Source of the DNA: Brevibacillus brevis
GTDB taxonomy: Bacteria > Bacillota > Bacilli > Brevibacillales > Brevibacillaceae
DNA: 64,000 nt
NCBI RefSeq assembly: GCF_001039275.2
Contig: NZ_CP030117.1
Location: 5,442,001 to 5,506,000 of the forward strand
Direction: 5' to 3'
In this document: in pieces, positions 41,869 to 50,406 of the stretch
Layout of the letters: the number at the start of each line of letters is the position of its first letter
Numbering within the stretch: the stretch's first letter is position 1
The notes under the pieces: model-generated
Seen by the model: the letters and a program-made list of their open reading frames with translations, nothing else
The model's database searches: none
Told to the model about the DNA's origin: nothing
Position numbers and translations under genes: made by a program

Positions 41869-43077
41869 TCATAGCGCTGGGCCACTCAGATCTTTGCTCT
41901 TTTTCTCAACAAGAAGAGGAAGCAGCAAAGACGCACCGATTATAATCAAAACACCGCTCACCACATATACCGCAACCAGCGAGAACGTCTCCTTCAGATA
42001 GCCGGATATAAACATGCCAATCACCATCATTCCCATAAAAACAGGCATGATCGTACCAGATACCCGACCAATAAATGCCCCTTCTGTGTTCCGTACAAGC
42101 AGCGTCTGGATTCCGCTTTGAATACAAGGAAAAAAGAAACCGCTGATCACTAATAGAGCGATGGTTAGCCAAATCATAGTAGACGCACCTATTCCCATCG
42201 TACAAACGGCCGAGACAAGTAAGCCTATCATGAGCAACATCTGTGGCCTCACCTTTTTCGCTATCCCGATTATGATAGCTCCTCCTGCCAGCATGGCTGC
42301 ACCATTGGCCATAACCAGCCACTGCAAAAATTGTTTGTCCTGTCCCAAATTCTCGATGACAAGGAAGATTTGAAGCGGCTGTGTCAGACCTGACGCCAAT
42401 CCGACAGCGGAGAAAGTCAAACAGAGTGTTCGTAAGGAGTGATTGGACCCGATATAGCGCATCCCAGCCTTCAACTCCATTAGGAAGCCGCCGGCATCGT
42501 CAGACTTCGGTTCCTCCGCGTCACGGGGAAGCGTCGCTAAGATAAGAGAAGACCCCAGGAACAGAACGGCAGTCAAAATCAGAGAGACTGTAATTCCAAA
42601 CTGGATGAAAATAAACGTGCCGATGACCGGACCTAATACCGTAAAGACAGCGACAAGCGTTTGGGACATTGCCATCGCGCCTTGCAGTAGTTCAGTTGGC
42701 ACATGACGCTTGTACAGTTTCATGGCCGAGGGTTGGGAAAATTGAGACAGGCTGGCGGAAATAAATGTTCCGATGAGAAGTGCGATCCATCCACCATTCA
42801 TGAGCGCAAGCAGCACAGCCCCGACGGACAGGGCAGACAGCAGATCGCTCCAAACCATTGTCCGCTTCGGCCGCCATCGGTCGGCAAAGGTTCCGCCAAT
42901 CAGGCCGAATAGAAAAATAGGTGCGAATTCCGCAACCGAAATCAGTGATACATAAACCGAATTGTTATTCGTCAATTCGCTAACGAAAAGAAGAACGGCA
43001 TAATTCCGGGTCCAAATCCCCAAATGCAGCAGCACGCGGGAGAGGACAATCGTTCGAACATAAACATTGGAAAACAT
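41869..43077 (-). CDS. MFS transporter
   Basis: The 402-residue protein has about 12 membrane helices and a loop 2-3 motif GGTFADRWRPKRTM typical of the drug or siderophore efflux (MefA/EntS-like) branch of the major facilitator superfamily. The substrate is unknown. A GGGGTATTG stretch lies upstream of the ATG, one base after the DUF6530 gene. It is the third gene of the operon with GIY-YIG, DUF6530, MoxR and VWA genes, an unusual setting for an exporter. Confidence 0.85.
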   Translation of the reverse strand: MFSNVYVRTIVLSRVLLHLGIWTRNYAVLLFVSELTNNNSVYVSLISVAEFAPIFLFGLIGGTFADRWRPKRTMVWSDLLSALSVGAVLLALMNGGWIALLIGTFISASLSQFSQPSAMKLYKRHVPTELLQGAMAMSQTLVAVFTVLGPVIGTFIFIQFGITVSLILTAVLFLGSSLILATLPRDAEEPKSDDAGGFLMELKAGMRYIGSNHSLRTLCLTFSAVGLASGLTQPLQIFLVIENLGQDKQFLQWLVMANGAAMLAGGAIIIGIAKKVRPQMLLMIGLLVSAVCTMGIGASTMIWLTIALLVISGFFFPCIQSGIQTLLVRNTEGAFIGRVSGTIMPVFMGMMVIGMFISGYLKETFSLVAVYVVSGVLIIIGASLLLPLLVEKKSKDLSGPAL

Positions 43078-43078
43078 T

Positions 43079-43558
43079 TCAATACCCCATATCCTTTAAT
43101 AGTTTTGATAATGTGCGCAGACGTTCGCTGATCATCTCATCGTCATAGCTCAGCGCTTGGCTGAACAGCTTGATATCTTCATGAAGAGTCTCGTTATCCG
43201 TACATATCGCCACGTTCATTGCATCCCCTTGCAGAGCAACCCGGTCGATGACGGGCTCTTGCGGGTCATAATAATGCTCATATCTGTATGCGTCGCGAAA
43301 ATGGGCCAAAGACCGACAAATCAGTATGGACATGTCAAGAACGCGATGGAGCGGCATTTCCTCCGACTGTTTTGACCATTCTTCTCCCGTGTATCTCCAT
43401 ACCTTGGCGGATAGATCAACCTTTCTTCTGGAGCTGCCCTCTGCCACTCCCAGAGAAAGTGCTTTTGCATCTGTGTTCCTGGCTAATCGGCCATCAACAC
43501 GCTCATAGTTATCCGACACGACAACAGGCTTATGGTTCAAGTTCGTCGATATTTTCAT
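43079..43558 (-). CDS. DUF6530-like protein
   Basis: The 159-residue cytosolic protein starts MKISTNLNHKPVVVSDNYER and ends in a helical part with LSKLLKDMGY. It seems to match the DUF6530 family of unknown function. No motif points to an activity. GAGGGAAAG precedes the ATG. It lies 22 bases after the GIY-YIG gene and one base before the MFS gene, so it is firmly in the operon. Confidence 0.7.
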   Translation of the reverse strand: MKISTNLNHKPVVVSDNYERVDGRLARNTDAKALSLGVAEGSSRRKVDLSAKVWRYTGEEWSKQSEEMPLHRVLDMSILICRSLAHFRDAYRYEHYYDPQEPVIDRVALQGDAMNVAICTDNETLHEDIKLFSQALSYDDEMISERLRTLSKLLKDMGY

Positions 43559-43580
43559 TTTCTTTCCCTCTTTTCGTTGA

Positions 43581-43940
43581 TTATTGTTCTTTCTTTTTTT
43601 CCTGGTGGTATCCGCGCTCTCCGTACGGCTGGAGCTGGTCGAGCCATTTTTGTTCCAATTTTTTCAGCGCATCTTTTTCATCAAAGAATCCGTCTTCCTT
43701 CTTTTTCAAAACCTCCAACACTTCAAAGACGAATGCCTCTTCTCCGTACTCATTCCATTCCCGTTGAAGCTGCTTGTTTATATGCGAACCCATTTTGAGA
43801 GTGAACAGCTTTCCGTTCATCGTCTTGAGGTTGCGGGTGCCACTGATCCAGATTTTTTGATTTTCGGTGTTTTTGATCTGATACACCCCTGCCTGCGTTT
43901 CCGATTCTTTATACAGTTGTTTCAGTTCTTCTCGATTCAT
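43581..43940 (-). CDS. GIY-YIG-fold protein
   Basis: The 119-residue protein carries a GIY-YIG-like core: GVYQIKNTENQKIWISGTRN (about residues 18-37), with GVY and WIS strands, followed by an Asn/Glu helix and YGEEAFVFEVLE. The canonical catalytic Tyr of the second strand is replaced, so nuclease activity is uncertain. GGGGGAG precedes the ATG. It is the first gene of the five-gene operon, just after a strong promoter with an overlapping palindrome. Confidence 0.75.
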   Translation of the reverse strand: MNREELKQLYKESETQAGVYQIKNTENQKIWISGTRNLKTMNGKLFTLKMGSHINKQLQREWNEYGEEAFVFEVLEVLKKKEDGFFDEKDALKKLEQKWLDQLQPYGERGYHQEKKKEQ

Positions 43941-43992
43941 CGTTTCTCCCCCACTTTTCAGCAACCGAATCAAATAGACAAAATAAGTTTTT

Positions 43993-44039
43993 GTTTATTA
44001 TTTAATAAACATAATGATCTATCGTCTTTTATTTGTCAA
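43993..44039 (-). promoter_or_regulatory. Promoter and palindromic operator of the five-gene operon
   Basis: On the minus strand TTGACA (44039-44034), 17 bases and CATTAT (44016-44011) make a strong sigma-A promoter. GTTTATTATTTAATAAAC (43993-44010), a perfect 18-bp palindrome, covers the expected transcription start. A repressor bound there would block the operon. Confidence 0.7.
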
Positions 44040-44043
44040 GCAC

Positions 44044-44073
44044 ACAAAAAAACACCGGAACATGTCCGGTGCC
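44044..44073 (-). terminator. Terminator of the peptide-degradation genes
   Basis: CACCGGA (44053-44059) pairs with TCCGGTG (44065-44071), followed on the minus strand by seven T residues. It follows the GNAT gene that ends the island. Confidence 0.85.
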
Positions 44074-44169
44074 TAATTTGGGTTGGGTTACAACGAGTAC
44101 AAGGCCAATGAATCTCCAACAAACAATAGATAGAAATGTCTATACTTATGCTTGTTAGCGAATTCCCTT

Positions 44170-44634
44170 CTATAACGTTTTCACCATATAGTAGCGATCG
44201 TTTCCACTTCCATATTCCGCAATCCGTGTCTCGATAACCGCAAAGCCTGCTTTTTGATAAAGTCCGACTGCTCCAGTATTATCAGGGCTTACGGTTAGGC
44301 AAATCTGACGAAACCCATCCTCACGCAGTTGCTCCAGCAAATGGTTCAAGAAAGAGAACCCATACCCCATCCCTTTACGATCTGCTCGGATGTAATACCC
44401 ATACATGTAGCACTTGTCCGGCTGACGGAAATCCCTCAAGAGCTGGCATACCCCGACAGGACACTCCTCCTCCGCTTCCATGAAAAGTGCAACGCAGCCA
44501 TGTCTCGCGAGTGGCACGAGCACCCATTCATCAATCGCTCCATGTACGCCAAAAGCCTCCTGCTCCATAGCCTTGATCATCTGAAGCTGGCTTTCTGTCA
44601 ATGCCTCGACGATTTCTACGCGCGTATTTTGCAT
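44170..44634 (-). CDS. GNAT-family N-acetyltransferase
   Basis: The 154-residue protein has the GNAT core with an acetyl-CoA loop RADRKGMGYGFSFLNHLLEQ (about 86-105) and the following NTGAVGLYQKAGF motif. The acceptor is unknown. Its ATG lies 13 bases after the epimerase stop with TAGGGAG upstream, so it is the last gene of the island and may act on an amino acid or peptide released by the upstream enzymes. Confidence 0.82.
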   Translation of the reverse strand: MQNTRVEIVEALTESQLQMIKAMEQEAFGVHGAIDEWVLVPLARHGCVALFMEAEEECPVGVCQLLRDFRQPDKCYMYGYYIRADRKGMGYGFSFLNHLLEQLREDGFRQICLTVSPDNTGAVGLYQKAGFAVIETRIAEYGSGNDRYYMVKTL

Positions 44635-44647
44635 TCCAGTCATCTCC

Positions 44648-45778
44648 CTATACGGGTTGCCGCCTCGCTCCGATGACTTGTTCTGACTTAACCGTTATGT
44701 CGGCAAGCACCGCTTCATCTAGCTCTACACCTAAGCCTGGCTGATCTGACACGACAATCTGACTTCCGTGAATCGCAAGCTGAGCCACATCCCGCGAAAT
44801 GATCGTAGGTCCTGCCAGCTCGTTGGAAATGATGTTTTTCTTCGCCAGAGACAAATGTGCACCAGCTGCACTGCCAATCGAGGACTCCAGCATCGAACCG
44901 ATCTGGCACTCCATCCCAGCCATTTCCGCCTGATTCACCAATTTGAGAGCAGGATAAATCCCTCCACTTTTCATCAGTTTGATGTTTACTTTATCTGCCG
45001 CTTTCTTCGCGATGACTTCCCGCATTTCCTTCGTGCCATGCAGTCCCTCGTCTACCATAATGGGAATCGTTGTTTGCCTGCGGATTTCCGCCAGCGCATC
45101 AAGATCATCTGCCAAGACAGGCTGCTCCATCCAATCAATGTGACAATCCTCGAGCTGTTTCAATACAAGCAAGGAGTTCGCACGGTTCTCCCACCCTTGG
45201 TTGGCGTCCACCCGTAGCCCTACGTTAGGGCCAACTGCCTCTCGAACTGCCCGGATTCGCTGGATATCTGTCTGAAGATCGGCTCCCACTTTTATTTTGA
45301 TCGTGTCATACCCGGCTTCCACTGCTTGCCTAGCTTCAGCAGCCATGACCCCTGGCTCCAAAATGCTTAACACATAGGGGAAGGAAAGAGTCGTGTGATA
45401 TTTTCCTCCCAAGAAATGATAAACAGGTTGACCAGCCGCCTTGCCCATCAGATCATAGCAGGCGATATCAATGGCGGCTTTTGCTGCTGGGGCTCCCCAA
45501 ACAGCCTGGTTCATCTTCTCATGGATTCTCTCGATATCAAACGGATTCTCACCGATCATGACAGACGCCAGGTTATGAACGAGCATCGTATAGGTAGACT
45601 CCCACGTCTCTCCGGTCACATTTTGGTCCGGTACCGCTTCCCCTAGTCCAACCAAGCCATTGTCGGTCTCCACTTTTACAATAATGGACGGCATATCCTC
45701 ATAAGAGGCGTACGCGATAATAAATGGGCGTTTTAGCGGCAACCTTATGGCATGAACCTTTACAGACGTTATTTTCAT
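44648..45778 (-). CDS. Dipeptide (L-Ala-D/L-Glu type) epimerase
   Basis: The 376-residue enolase-superfamily enzyme has the KxK acid/base pair at 161-163 (TIKIKVG), metal ligands D191 (DANQGW), E218 (MEQPV) and D243 (VDEG), and the second base K267 (NIKLMK). This is the active-site set of L-Ala-D/L-Glu epimerases (YkfB, YcjG), used in murein peptide recycling. It overlaps the serine hydrolase gene by 4 bases. Neighbouring dipeptidase and importer genes support a muropeptide role. Substrate specificity is still inferred. Confidence 0.87.
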   Translation of the reverse strand: MKITSVKVHAIRLPLKRPFIIAYASYEDMPSIIVKVETDNGLVGLGEAVPDQNVTGETWESTYTMLVHNLASVMIGENPFDIERIHEKMNQAVWGAPAAKAAIDIACYDLMGKAAGQPVYHFLGGKYHTTLSFPYVLSILEPGVMAAEARQAVEAGYDTIKIKVGADLQTDIQRIRAVREAVGPNVGLRVDANQGWENRANSLLVLKQLEDCHIDWMEQPVLADDLDALAEIRRQTTIPIMVDEGLHGTKEMREVIAKKAADKVNIKLMKSGGIYPALKLVNQAEMAGMECQIGSMLESSIGSAAGAHLSLAKKNIISNELAGPTIISRDVAQLAIHGSQIVVSDQPGLGVELDEAVLADITVKSEQVIGARRQPV

Positions 45779-47241
45779 ACTCGACTACCCTCCGTAGCTA
45801 CTACTCGTGGAATGATTCGATAATAAAGGGACATGGCATTCACAGAGCCATCTTCGCCTTTTACAAAGCCAACTGTCAGCTCGCTTCCCTCTCTATCGGT
45901 GATAAATTGATGCTCCCCAATTGGTCGCAATAGATAGTTTAGTTGTTTTCCACCAAACGCATCCGACGTTTTATCTATCATCATCAGGACATCCTCTACC
46001 ATATATACGATGATATCCACTCCTTCCCCACTAACGTATCGACCGACATACTCTTCTAATTGGCCAAGAGGGACACTGTATGTCTCGAATTGGTACTGTG
46101 GCGTATTCAATGGACGCCCTTCTACGGCATGAAGTGCTGTCAGAGTGGCTTTTTCGACGGGGCTTCCGATCAAATTGGCCAAGGCCATAGATGTAATACC
46201 CCGCTCGGGAACAATCGCTAAATGGGCAGCGACACCTTTGATCGCTCCACCGTGCTTGATCAAGGTACCCCCATAGTAGTCGGGTTGAATGGATAAGCCA
46301 TATCCGTAGTACCTGCTGTAGCTGTTCTGGACATGCGGATAGATCATTTGTTTGACGCTCTCCTCGGATAAAATCCGTTCCTTGCCCACACATCCGCCCG
46401 TACGGAAAATTTCAGCGTAGTTCAACATGTCATTCACTGTTGAATTCAAATGCCCCGATGCCGCTACGAGTAACCCATCCTCCCAATTTGGATCAGGGTA
46501 AATCTCAGATACGCCATTGCTCTCTTTAAAATGATAGATGGTCGTTACATCCGGTAGGTGTGGCAGATCGCTCAGAAGGAAGGTGCTGCTCTTCATGTCT
46601 GCTGGTTCCAAAATATGCTCTTTGACATAAACGTCATACGATTTCCCACTCACTCTGGCAATGACCGCTCCCAGGAGAGAATAGCAATCATTCGAATAGC
46701 TGAACAATTGTCCTGGAGAGCCCACCAGCTCATATTCCGCCAGGGCAAGAGCTTCCATCAACTCTTCGAACGTGTAGATTGGTTTCTGGTACTCCTTTTT
46801 CAAGTAACGGTGTATCGGGTTATCCTCGTCAGCCATGTCTTCGAGCATGGAGTTGCGAATCGCCAAGTTATCAATGGGCAGCGGCGGTATGCCCGTCGTG
46901 TGCGTCATAAAATGATGAATCGTCATCTGCTCCGTCTTTTGACGATCCGGAGTACGAAACTCAGGGAGGTACTTGATCACCGGATCATGAACAGAGAGCT
47001 TTTTCGCTTCCTGTAGCTGCATGATCGCCATGCATGTAAAGGACTTCGTAACGGAGGCCAAACCCATCACGGTATCGGGAGTGATTTCGAGTTCCTTTTC
47101 CCGATCCCGGTAGCCAAAGCTTTTGCGAAACAGGCTCTGCCCATTCAGATTCACACCCATGACGAAGCCCGGAACTCTGCCTTCCTTCATTTCTCTTTCA
47201 ACCAGTTGTTCCCACTCTACTGACCAGCCTTGCTGTCTCAT
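45775..47241 (-). CDS. Serine hydrolase of the beta-lactamase / class C PBP family
   Basis: The 488-residue protein has the SVTK motif at 63-66 (nucleophile Ser63), YSN at 182-184 and a later HGG motif in LIKHGGAIKG. A C-terminal beta-rich domain (about 370-488) follows. Members include D-aminopeptidases, esterases and penicillin-binding-like proteins. No signal peptide is seen, so it should act in the cytosol on imported peptides, perhaps those with D-amino acids. GAGGTGG precedes the ATG. It is coupled to the epimerase gene. Confidence 0.85.
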   Translation of the reverse strand: MRQQGWSVEWEQLVEREMKEGRVPGFVMGVNLNGQSLFRKSFGYRDREKELEITPDTVMGLASVTKSFTCMAIMQLQEAKKLSVHDPVIKYLPEFRTPDRQKTEQMTIHHFMTHTTGIPPLPIDNLAIRNSMLEDMADEDNPIHRYLKKEYQKPIYTFEELMEALALAEYELVGSPGQLFSYSNDCYSLLGAVIARVSGKSYDVYVKEHILEPADMKSSTFLLSDLPHLPDVTTIYHFKESNGVSEIYPDPNWEDGLLVAASGHLNSTVNDMLNYAEIFRTGGCVGKERILSEESVKQMIYPHVQNSYSRYYGYGLSIQPDYYGGTLIKHGGAIKGVAAHLAIVPERGITSMALANLIGSPVEKATLTALHAVEGRPLNTPQYQFETYSVPLGQLEEYVGRYVSGEGVDIIVYMVEDVLMMIDKTSDAFGGKQLNYLLRPIGEHQFITDREGSELTVGFVKGEDGSVNAMSLYYRIIPRVVATEGSRV

Positions 47242-47277
47242 TTCTTCCACCTCTTTCGAATGTTGTCATACCACGCC

Positions 47278-48912
47278 CTACTCGTTCACCCACATGTCCT
47301 GAATAATCAAGGATGCTAATGGATTTGGCTTGACGCCTTGAATCCGGTTACTGACGACCATGAATGTCTTTGCGGAATAGAGCGGAATCCAATAGGCCTG
47401 TTCCACGACTCTTTTTTGAATGTCTGCAAAAACCTGCTGCCGTAGCGCTTGATCTGTTGTCGTTCGTCCTTTATCTAGCAGGCTATCGAGCTGTTGATCA
47501 CTGAGACGAAAGAAATTCAAGCCCCCGATCTGACTCGAATGCAATAACAAGTGCAAAATATCTGGATCGACGCTGCCATGACTCATTGAAAACATATCGA
47601 ACTCGCCCTTCAGTGCCTGTTCAAGAGCTGTCGCTGATTCATACTTTTGGATATGCAATTCCACACCAATCTCTTTGAACATGCTTTGCACCAACTGATG
47701 TCCGGGATTTGTATCTTCGATGAGCATCGTCAGGCTGAACGTTTTCCCATCCTTTTCCCTTATCCCTTGCGCGTTTGGCTTCCATCCTGCCTCTTCCAGC
47801 AGTTGTCTGGCTTGATCAGCATTGTACCTGTAGCCGTACTGCTCTACTGCCGCATCGTATCCGATCATCGTTGGCGGGATCGGTCCGTAGACAGGCACCC
47901 CCTCTCCTTGCAGATCTGCCATGATCAATGCATCTTTGTTGATCGCCAGGTTCAGTGCTTTTCTCACGCGGACATCCTGCAAGATTTCATTTTCCAGATT
48001 CATCCCAATGAAGTACTCTGCAGGCTGCATTCCTTCCAACACCGTAAAATCTTTGTGATCCTTGTATTTCTTCGCGTCTTTCGGGGGTACAGTGGCAATA
48101 TCAATCGTCCCGCTGTCGAGAGCAGCCATCATGGTCTGGTTGTCTTGAATAAATTTCAGAACGAACTTGTCTGGTCTCACTGGTCCTTGATTCTCAGCAA
48201 AAGGAGATGCCCACTTATACTCGTCGTTTCGTACCAGTGTGATCGATTCGCCTGTTTTCCAGCTCTCGAATTTCCACGGACCTACCCCGACAGGATTGCG
48301 CCCCAGCTCATTTCCGTATTTGTTTCGTGCCTCTATGGAAATGGGTTGCTGGTAGCCGCCATATGATAAGTTAGAAAGTAATGAAGCGGAGGGCTCATCC
48401 AAATGAAAGATCAATGTGGAATCATCAGGAGCTGAAATGGATTTGATCGAAGATACGTCCGGTCCCGTAACCGGTGAGGCTGTTTTTGGATCGAGTGCAC
48501 GTTCATAGCTTTGCTTAAAAACTTCCGCAGTGAGCGGTGTTCCATCATGGAACTTCACGCCAGGGCGTATCTTGAACGTCATGGTCTTGCCGTCTTCCGA
48601 GATCGTGTACGATTCAGCCAGATGCGGCTTCAACTCAAACGTAAAGGGATCGAGGATCAGCAGAGCTCCCCCCAATAGGCCCCCGACAAAATTTCCCGCT
48701 GGCAACGACGTCTTTTGCGGGTCCAGCGTATCTGGCTCCATCTGGTAGCCCATGGTGATCGTCCCTCCCTTTTTGGGCTGGGAGTTTTTTGCTGGTTGAT
48801 TTGCTTGCTTCTCGTCTGGAGCTGGAGCAGAACTGCAACCAACAATGGAAAAGACGAGTACACACATAAGTAAAACGCTGCGTATTTGGCCCTTTAACCG
48901 TTCTGGTAGCAT
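47278..48912 (-). CDS. Peptide ABC transporter substrate-binding lipoprotein (OppA/DppE type)
   Basis: The 544-residue lipoprotein has a signal peptide with lipid-anchored Cys at 26 (FSIVGCSS). A family 5 binding fold follows, with MEPDTLDPQKTS, FKIRPGVKFHDGTPLTAEVF and VRKALNLAINKDAL. It is the receptor for the dppBCDF genes in this island. GGAGG precedes the ATG. It has its own promoter region containing two GTCGTTA repeats, like the one before dppB, so both units should answer to one regulator. Confidence 0.9.
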   Translation of the reverse strand: MLPERLKGQIRSVLLMCVLVFSIVGCSSAPAPDEKQANQPAKNSQPKKGGTITMGYQMEPDTLDPQKTSLPAGNFVGGLLGGALLILDPFTFELKPHLAESYTISEDGKTMTFKIRPGVKFHDGTPLTAEVFKQSYERALDPKTASPVTGPDVSSIKSISAPDDSTLIFHLDEPSASLLSNLSYGGYQQPISIEARNKYGNELGRNPVGVGPWKFESWKTGESITLVRNDEYKWASPFAENQGPVRPDKFVLKFIQDNQTMMAALDSGTIDIATVPPKDAKKYKDHKDFTVLEGMQPAEYFIGMNLENEILQDVRVRKALNLAINKDALIMADLQGEGVPVYGPIPPTMIGYDAAVEQYGYRYNADQARQLLEEAGWKPNAQGIREKDGKTFSLTMLIEDTNPGHQLVQSMFKEIGVELHIQKYESATALEQALKGEFDMFSMSHGSVDPDILHLLLHSSQIGGLNFFRLSDQQLDSLLDKGRTTTDQALRQQVFADIQKRVVEQAYWIPLYSAKTFMVVSNRIQGVKPNPLASLIIQDMWVNE

Positions 48913-48958
48913 GTCGGGACCTCCTTTTTCGAGTCATTTCCATTCGACGTCCATTCGC

Positions 48959-48976
48959 GTCGTTATATAGTCGTTA
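48959..48976. promoter_or_regulatory. GTCGTTA direct repeat upstream of the peptide receptor gene
   Basis: GTCGTTA occurs at 48959-48965 and 48970-48976, 11 bp apart, followed by ATTAGG. The same pair with the same spacing lies upstream of dppB (56433-56450). This makes it a likely operator for the island regulator encoded at 49073-50386. Confidence 0.65.
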
Positions 48977-49072
48977 ATTAGGTCGGATTGCTTCTAGGAT
49001 GAGGGATGTGGGGGTCCCGGACTTCCTTCACAAACGGAAAAGCCGGGACAGGTTGATGTTACATGAGGAGAA

Positions 49073-50386
49073 TCATGGATGATTAAGGCGATACACAGCC
49101 CGCGGGCGTCCTTGCTGATACGGCTGTTCTTCTCCGACGACCTCTACGACCTGATGCTCGATCAGCTTTTTCAAGGTTCTTTCTGAGCTGCGGCGACTGA
49201 TTTGGAGGTACTCGGCTAAATCGGAAGCGGTGAAGCGGTTATCGCGGCGAAGCTTGACAAACTGCATGATTTTCGTGATGGTAGCGACACTTGCGCCAGT
49301 CTTCTCCGCGATTTCCAGCACTTCCTTGTTCTCACTTTTTAATCGGAACGTCTTCGATTCGGTATTTAACGGACCAATCACTTCTTTTTCATCCGTTACC
49401 AGATAGGCACTGCTTTCCTTTGCTTTCTGGGCATGATAAATCGCAATGCGTGCGTTGGCTTCGGCCTCTTTCGCGGTTAGGCCAAAACCAAACCCGATGA
49501 CAATCGTCACTTTGGCAAGCAGATCGACATTACCCAATACTTGCATGATCTTCCCAGATTCAATCATTTGCTCGATGCTGCCTCTCGTGCCATAGATGAT
49601 GAATTGATCCAGTCCCCATTTTTGAATGGAAGCATCAGTCTCTTTGACGAGCTCCAGCAGCTCTTGCAGCAAAATAATCGTCGCATCCTGCCATTGTGTC
49701 TCTACTGGCGGACCATCATTTTGCTGGATCGCTACAATTCCCACAGCGATCTGCGAATTTTTGCTAATTTTCAATTGACCATAAGCAACGGCTTGATTGA
49801 CAGCATCGCGAATATTCTTATCGGGACTGACGAGCGATGCGGAAGGGATGTTCATCTCACGCAATCGACTGTATACGTAGTCAACGCCAGTCAGAGCAAA
49901 ATGGCTCTTTTTCTGTTCCCAGCGCTCCTTGTGGAACTGGATAATCGCCTCTACGTCAAATCTCGTCCCGCCTTCTTCAATAATCTCACTGTAGTCTTTT
50001 ACATACCAAGGCGTAGAAGTAATGCCCAATTCTTCACCCACCTTCTCAATATACGCCGCTTTTGGCAAATCTATCGAGATGCGGTCCAGTCCTCCCGGTA
50101 CGTTTAGTAAGGTATGAAACAAAGAGAGGGAAATGGTATATTCATCGATCGGGATGTACACAGCAGGCAGCTTCTTTTGCTCTACCTTTTCCTTGGCAAA
50201 AAAATAAGGAAGTGGGCCAGCAAAAAGCAGCACGTCGCAGTCATGGATTTGATCAAGCAACGCAGCGCTCTCTTTGGGGTTTTGGTATGTATACGAAGTC
50301 AGTTGAATGTAATCGATGGATTGGGTATGCTTCAAGATCCTTGGCAAAAATTCTTCCGAAGAGATTACTGCTATCGTAATGGTCAA
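49073..50386 (-). CDS. Transcriptional regulator with nucleotide-cyclase-like middle domain and C-terminal winged HTH
   Basis: The 437-residue protein has no membrane helix. Residues 1-160 look like an effector domain. Residues about 165-345 show a cyclase/GGDEF-like or GTP cyclohydrolase III-like pattern (IAVGIVAIQQNDG, VTIVIGFGFGLTAKEAEANA). The C-terminus (about 365-437) has a winged HTH, FTASDLAEYLQISRRSSERT. The start is a TTG with GAGGGAG upstream. It lies between the dipeptidase gene and the receptor gene. It probably controls the island through the GTCGTTA repeats. The ligand is unknown. Confidence 0.7.
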   Translation of the reverse strand: MTITIAVISSEEFLPRILKHTQSIDYIQLTSYTYQNPKESAALLDQIHDCDVLLFAGPLPYFFAKEKVEQKKLPAVYIPIDEYTISLSLFHTLLNVPGGLDRISIDLPKAAYIEKVGEELGITSTPWYVKDYSEIIEEGGTRFDVEAIIQFHKERWEQKKSHFALTGVDYVYSRLREMNIPSASLVSPDKNIRDAVNQAVAYGQLKISKNSQIAVGIVAIQQNDGPPVETQWQDATIILLQELLELVKETDASIQKWGLDQFIIYGTRGSIEQMIESGKIMQVLGNVDLLAKVTIVIGFGFGLTAKEAEANARIAIYHAQKAKESSAYLVTDEKEVIGPLNTESKTFRLKSENKEVLEIAEKTGASVATITKIMQFVKLRRDNRFTASDLAEYLQISRRSSERTLKKLIEHQVVEVVGEEQPYQQGRPRAVYRLNHP

Positions 50387-50406
50387 TGTTCCACTCCCTC
50401 ATCTCT

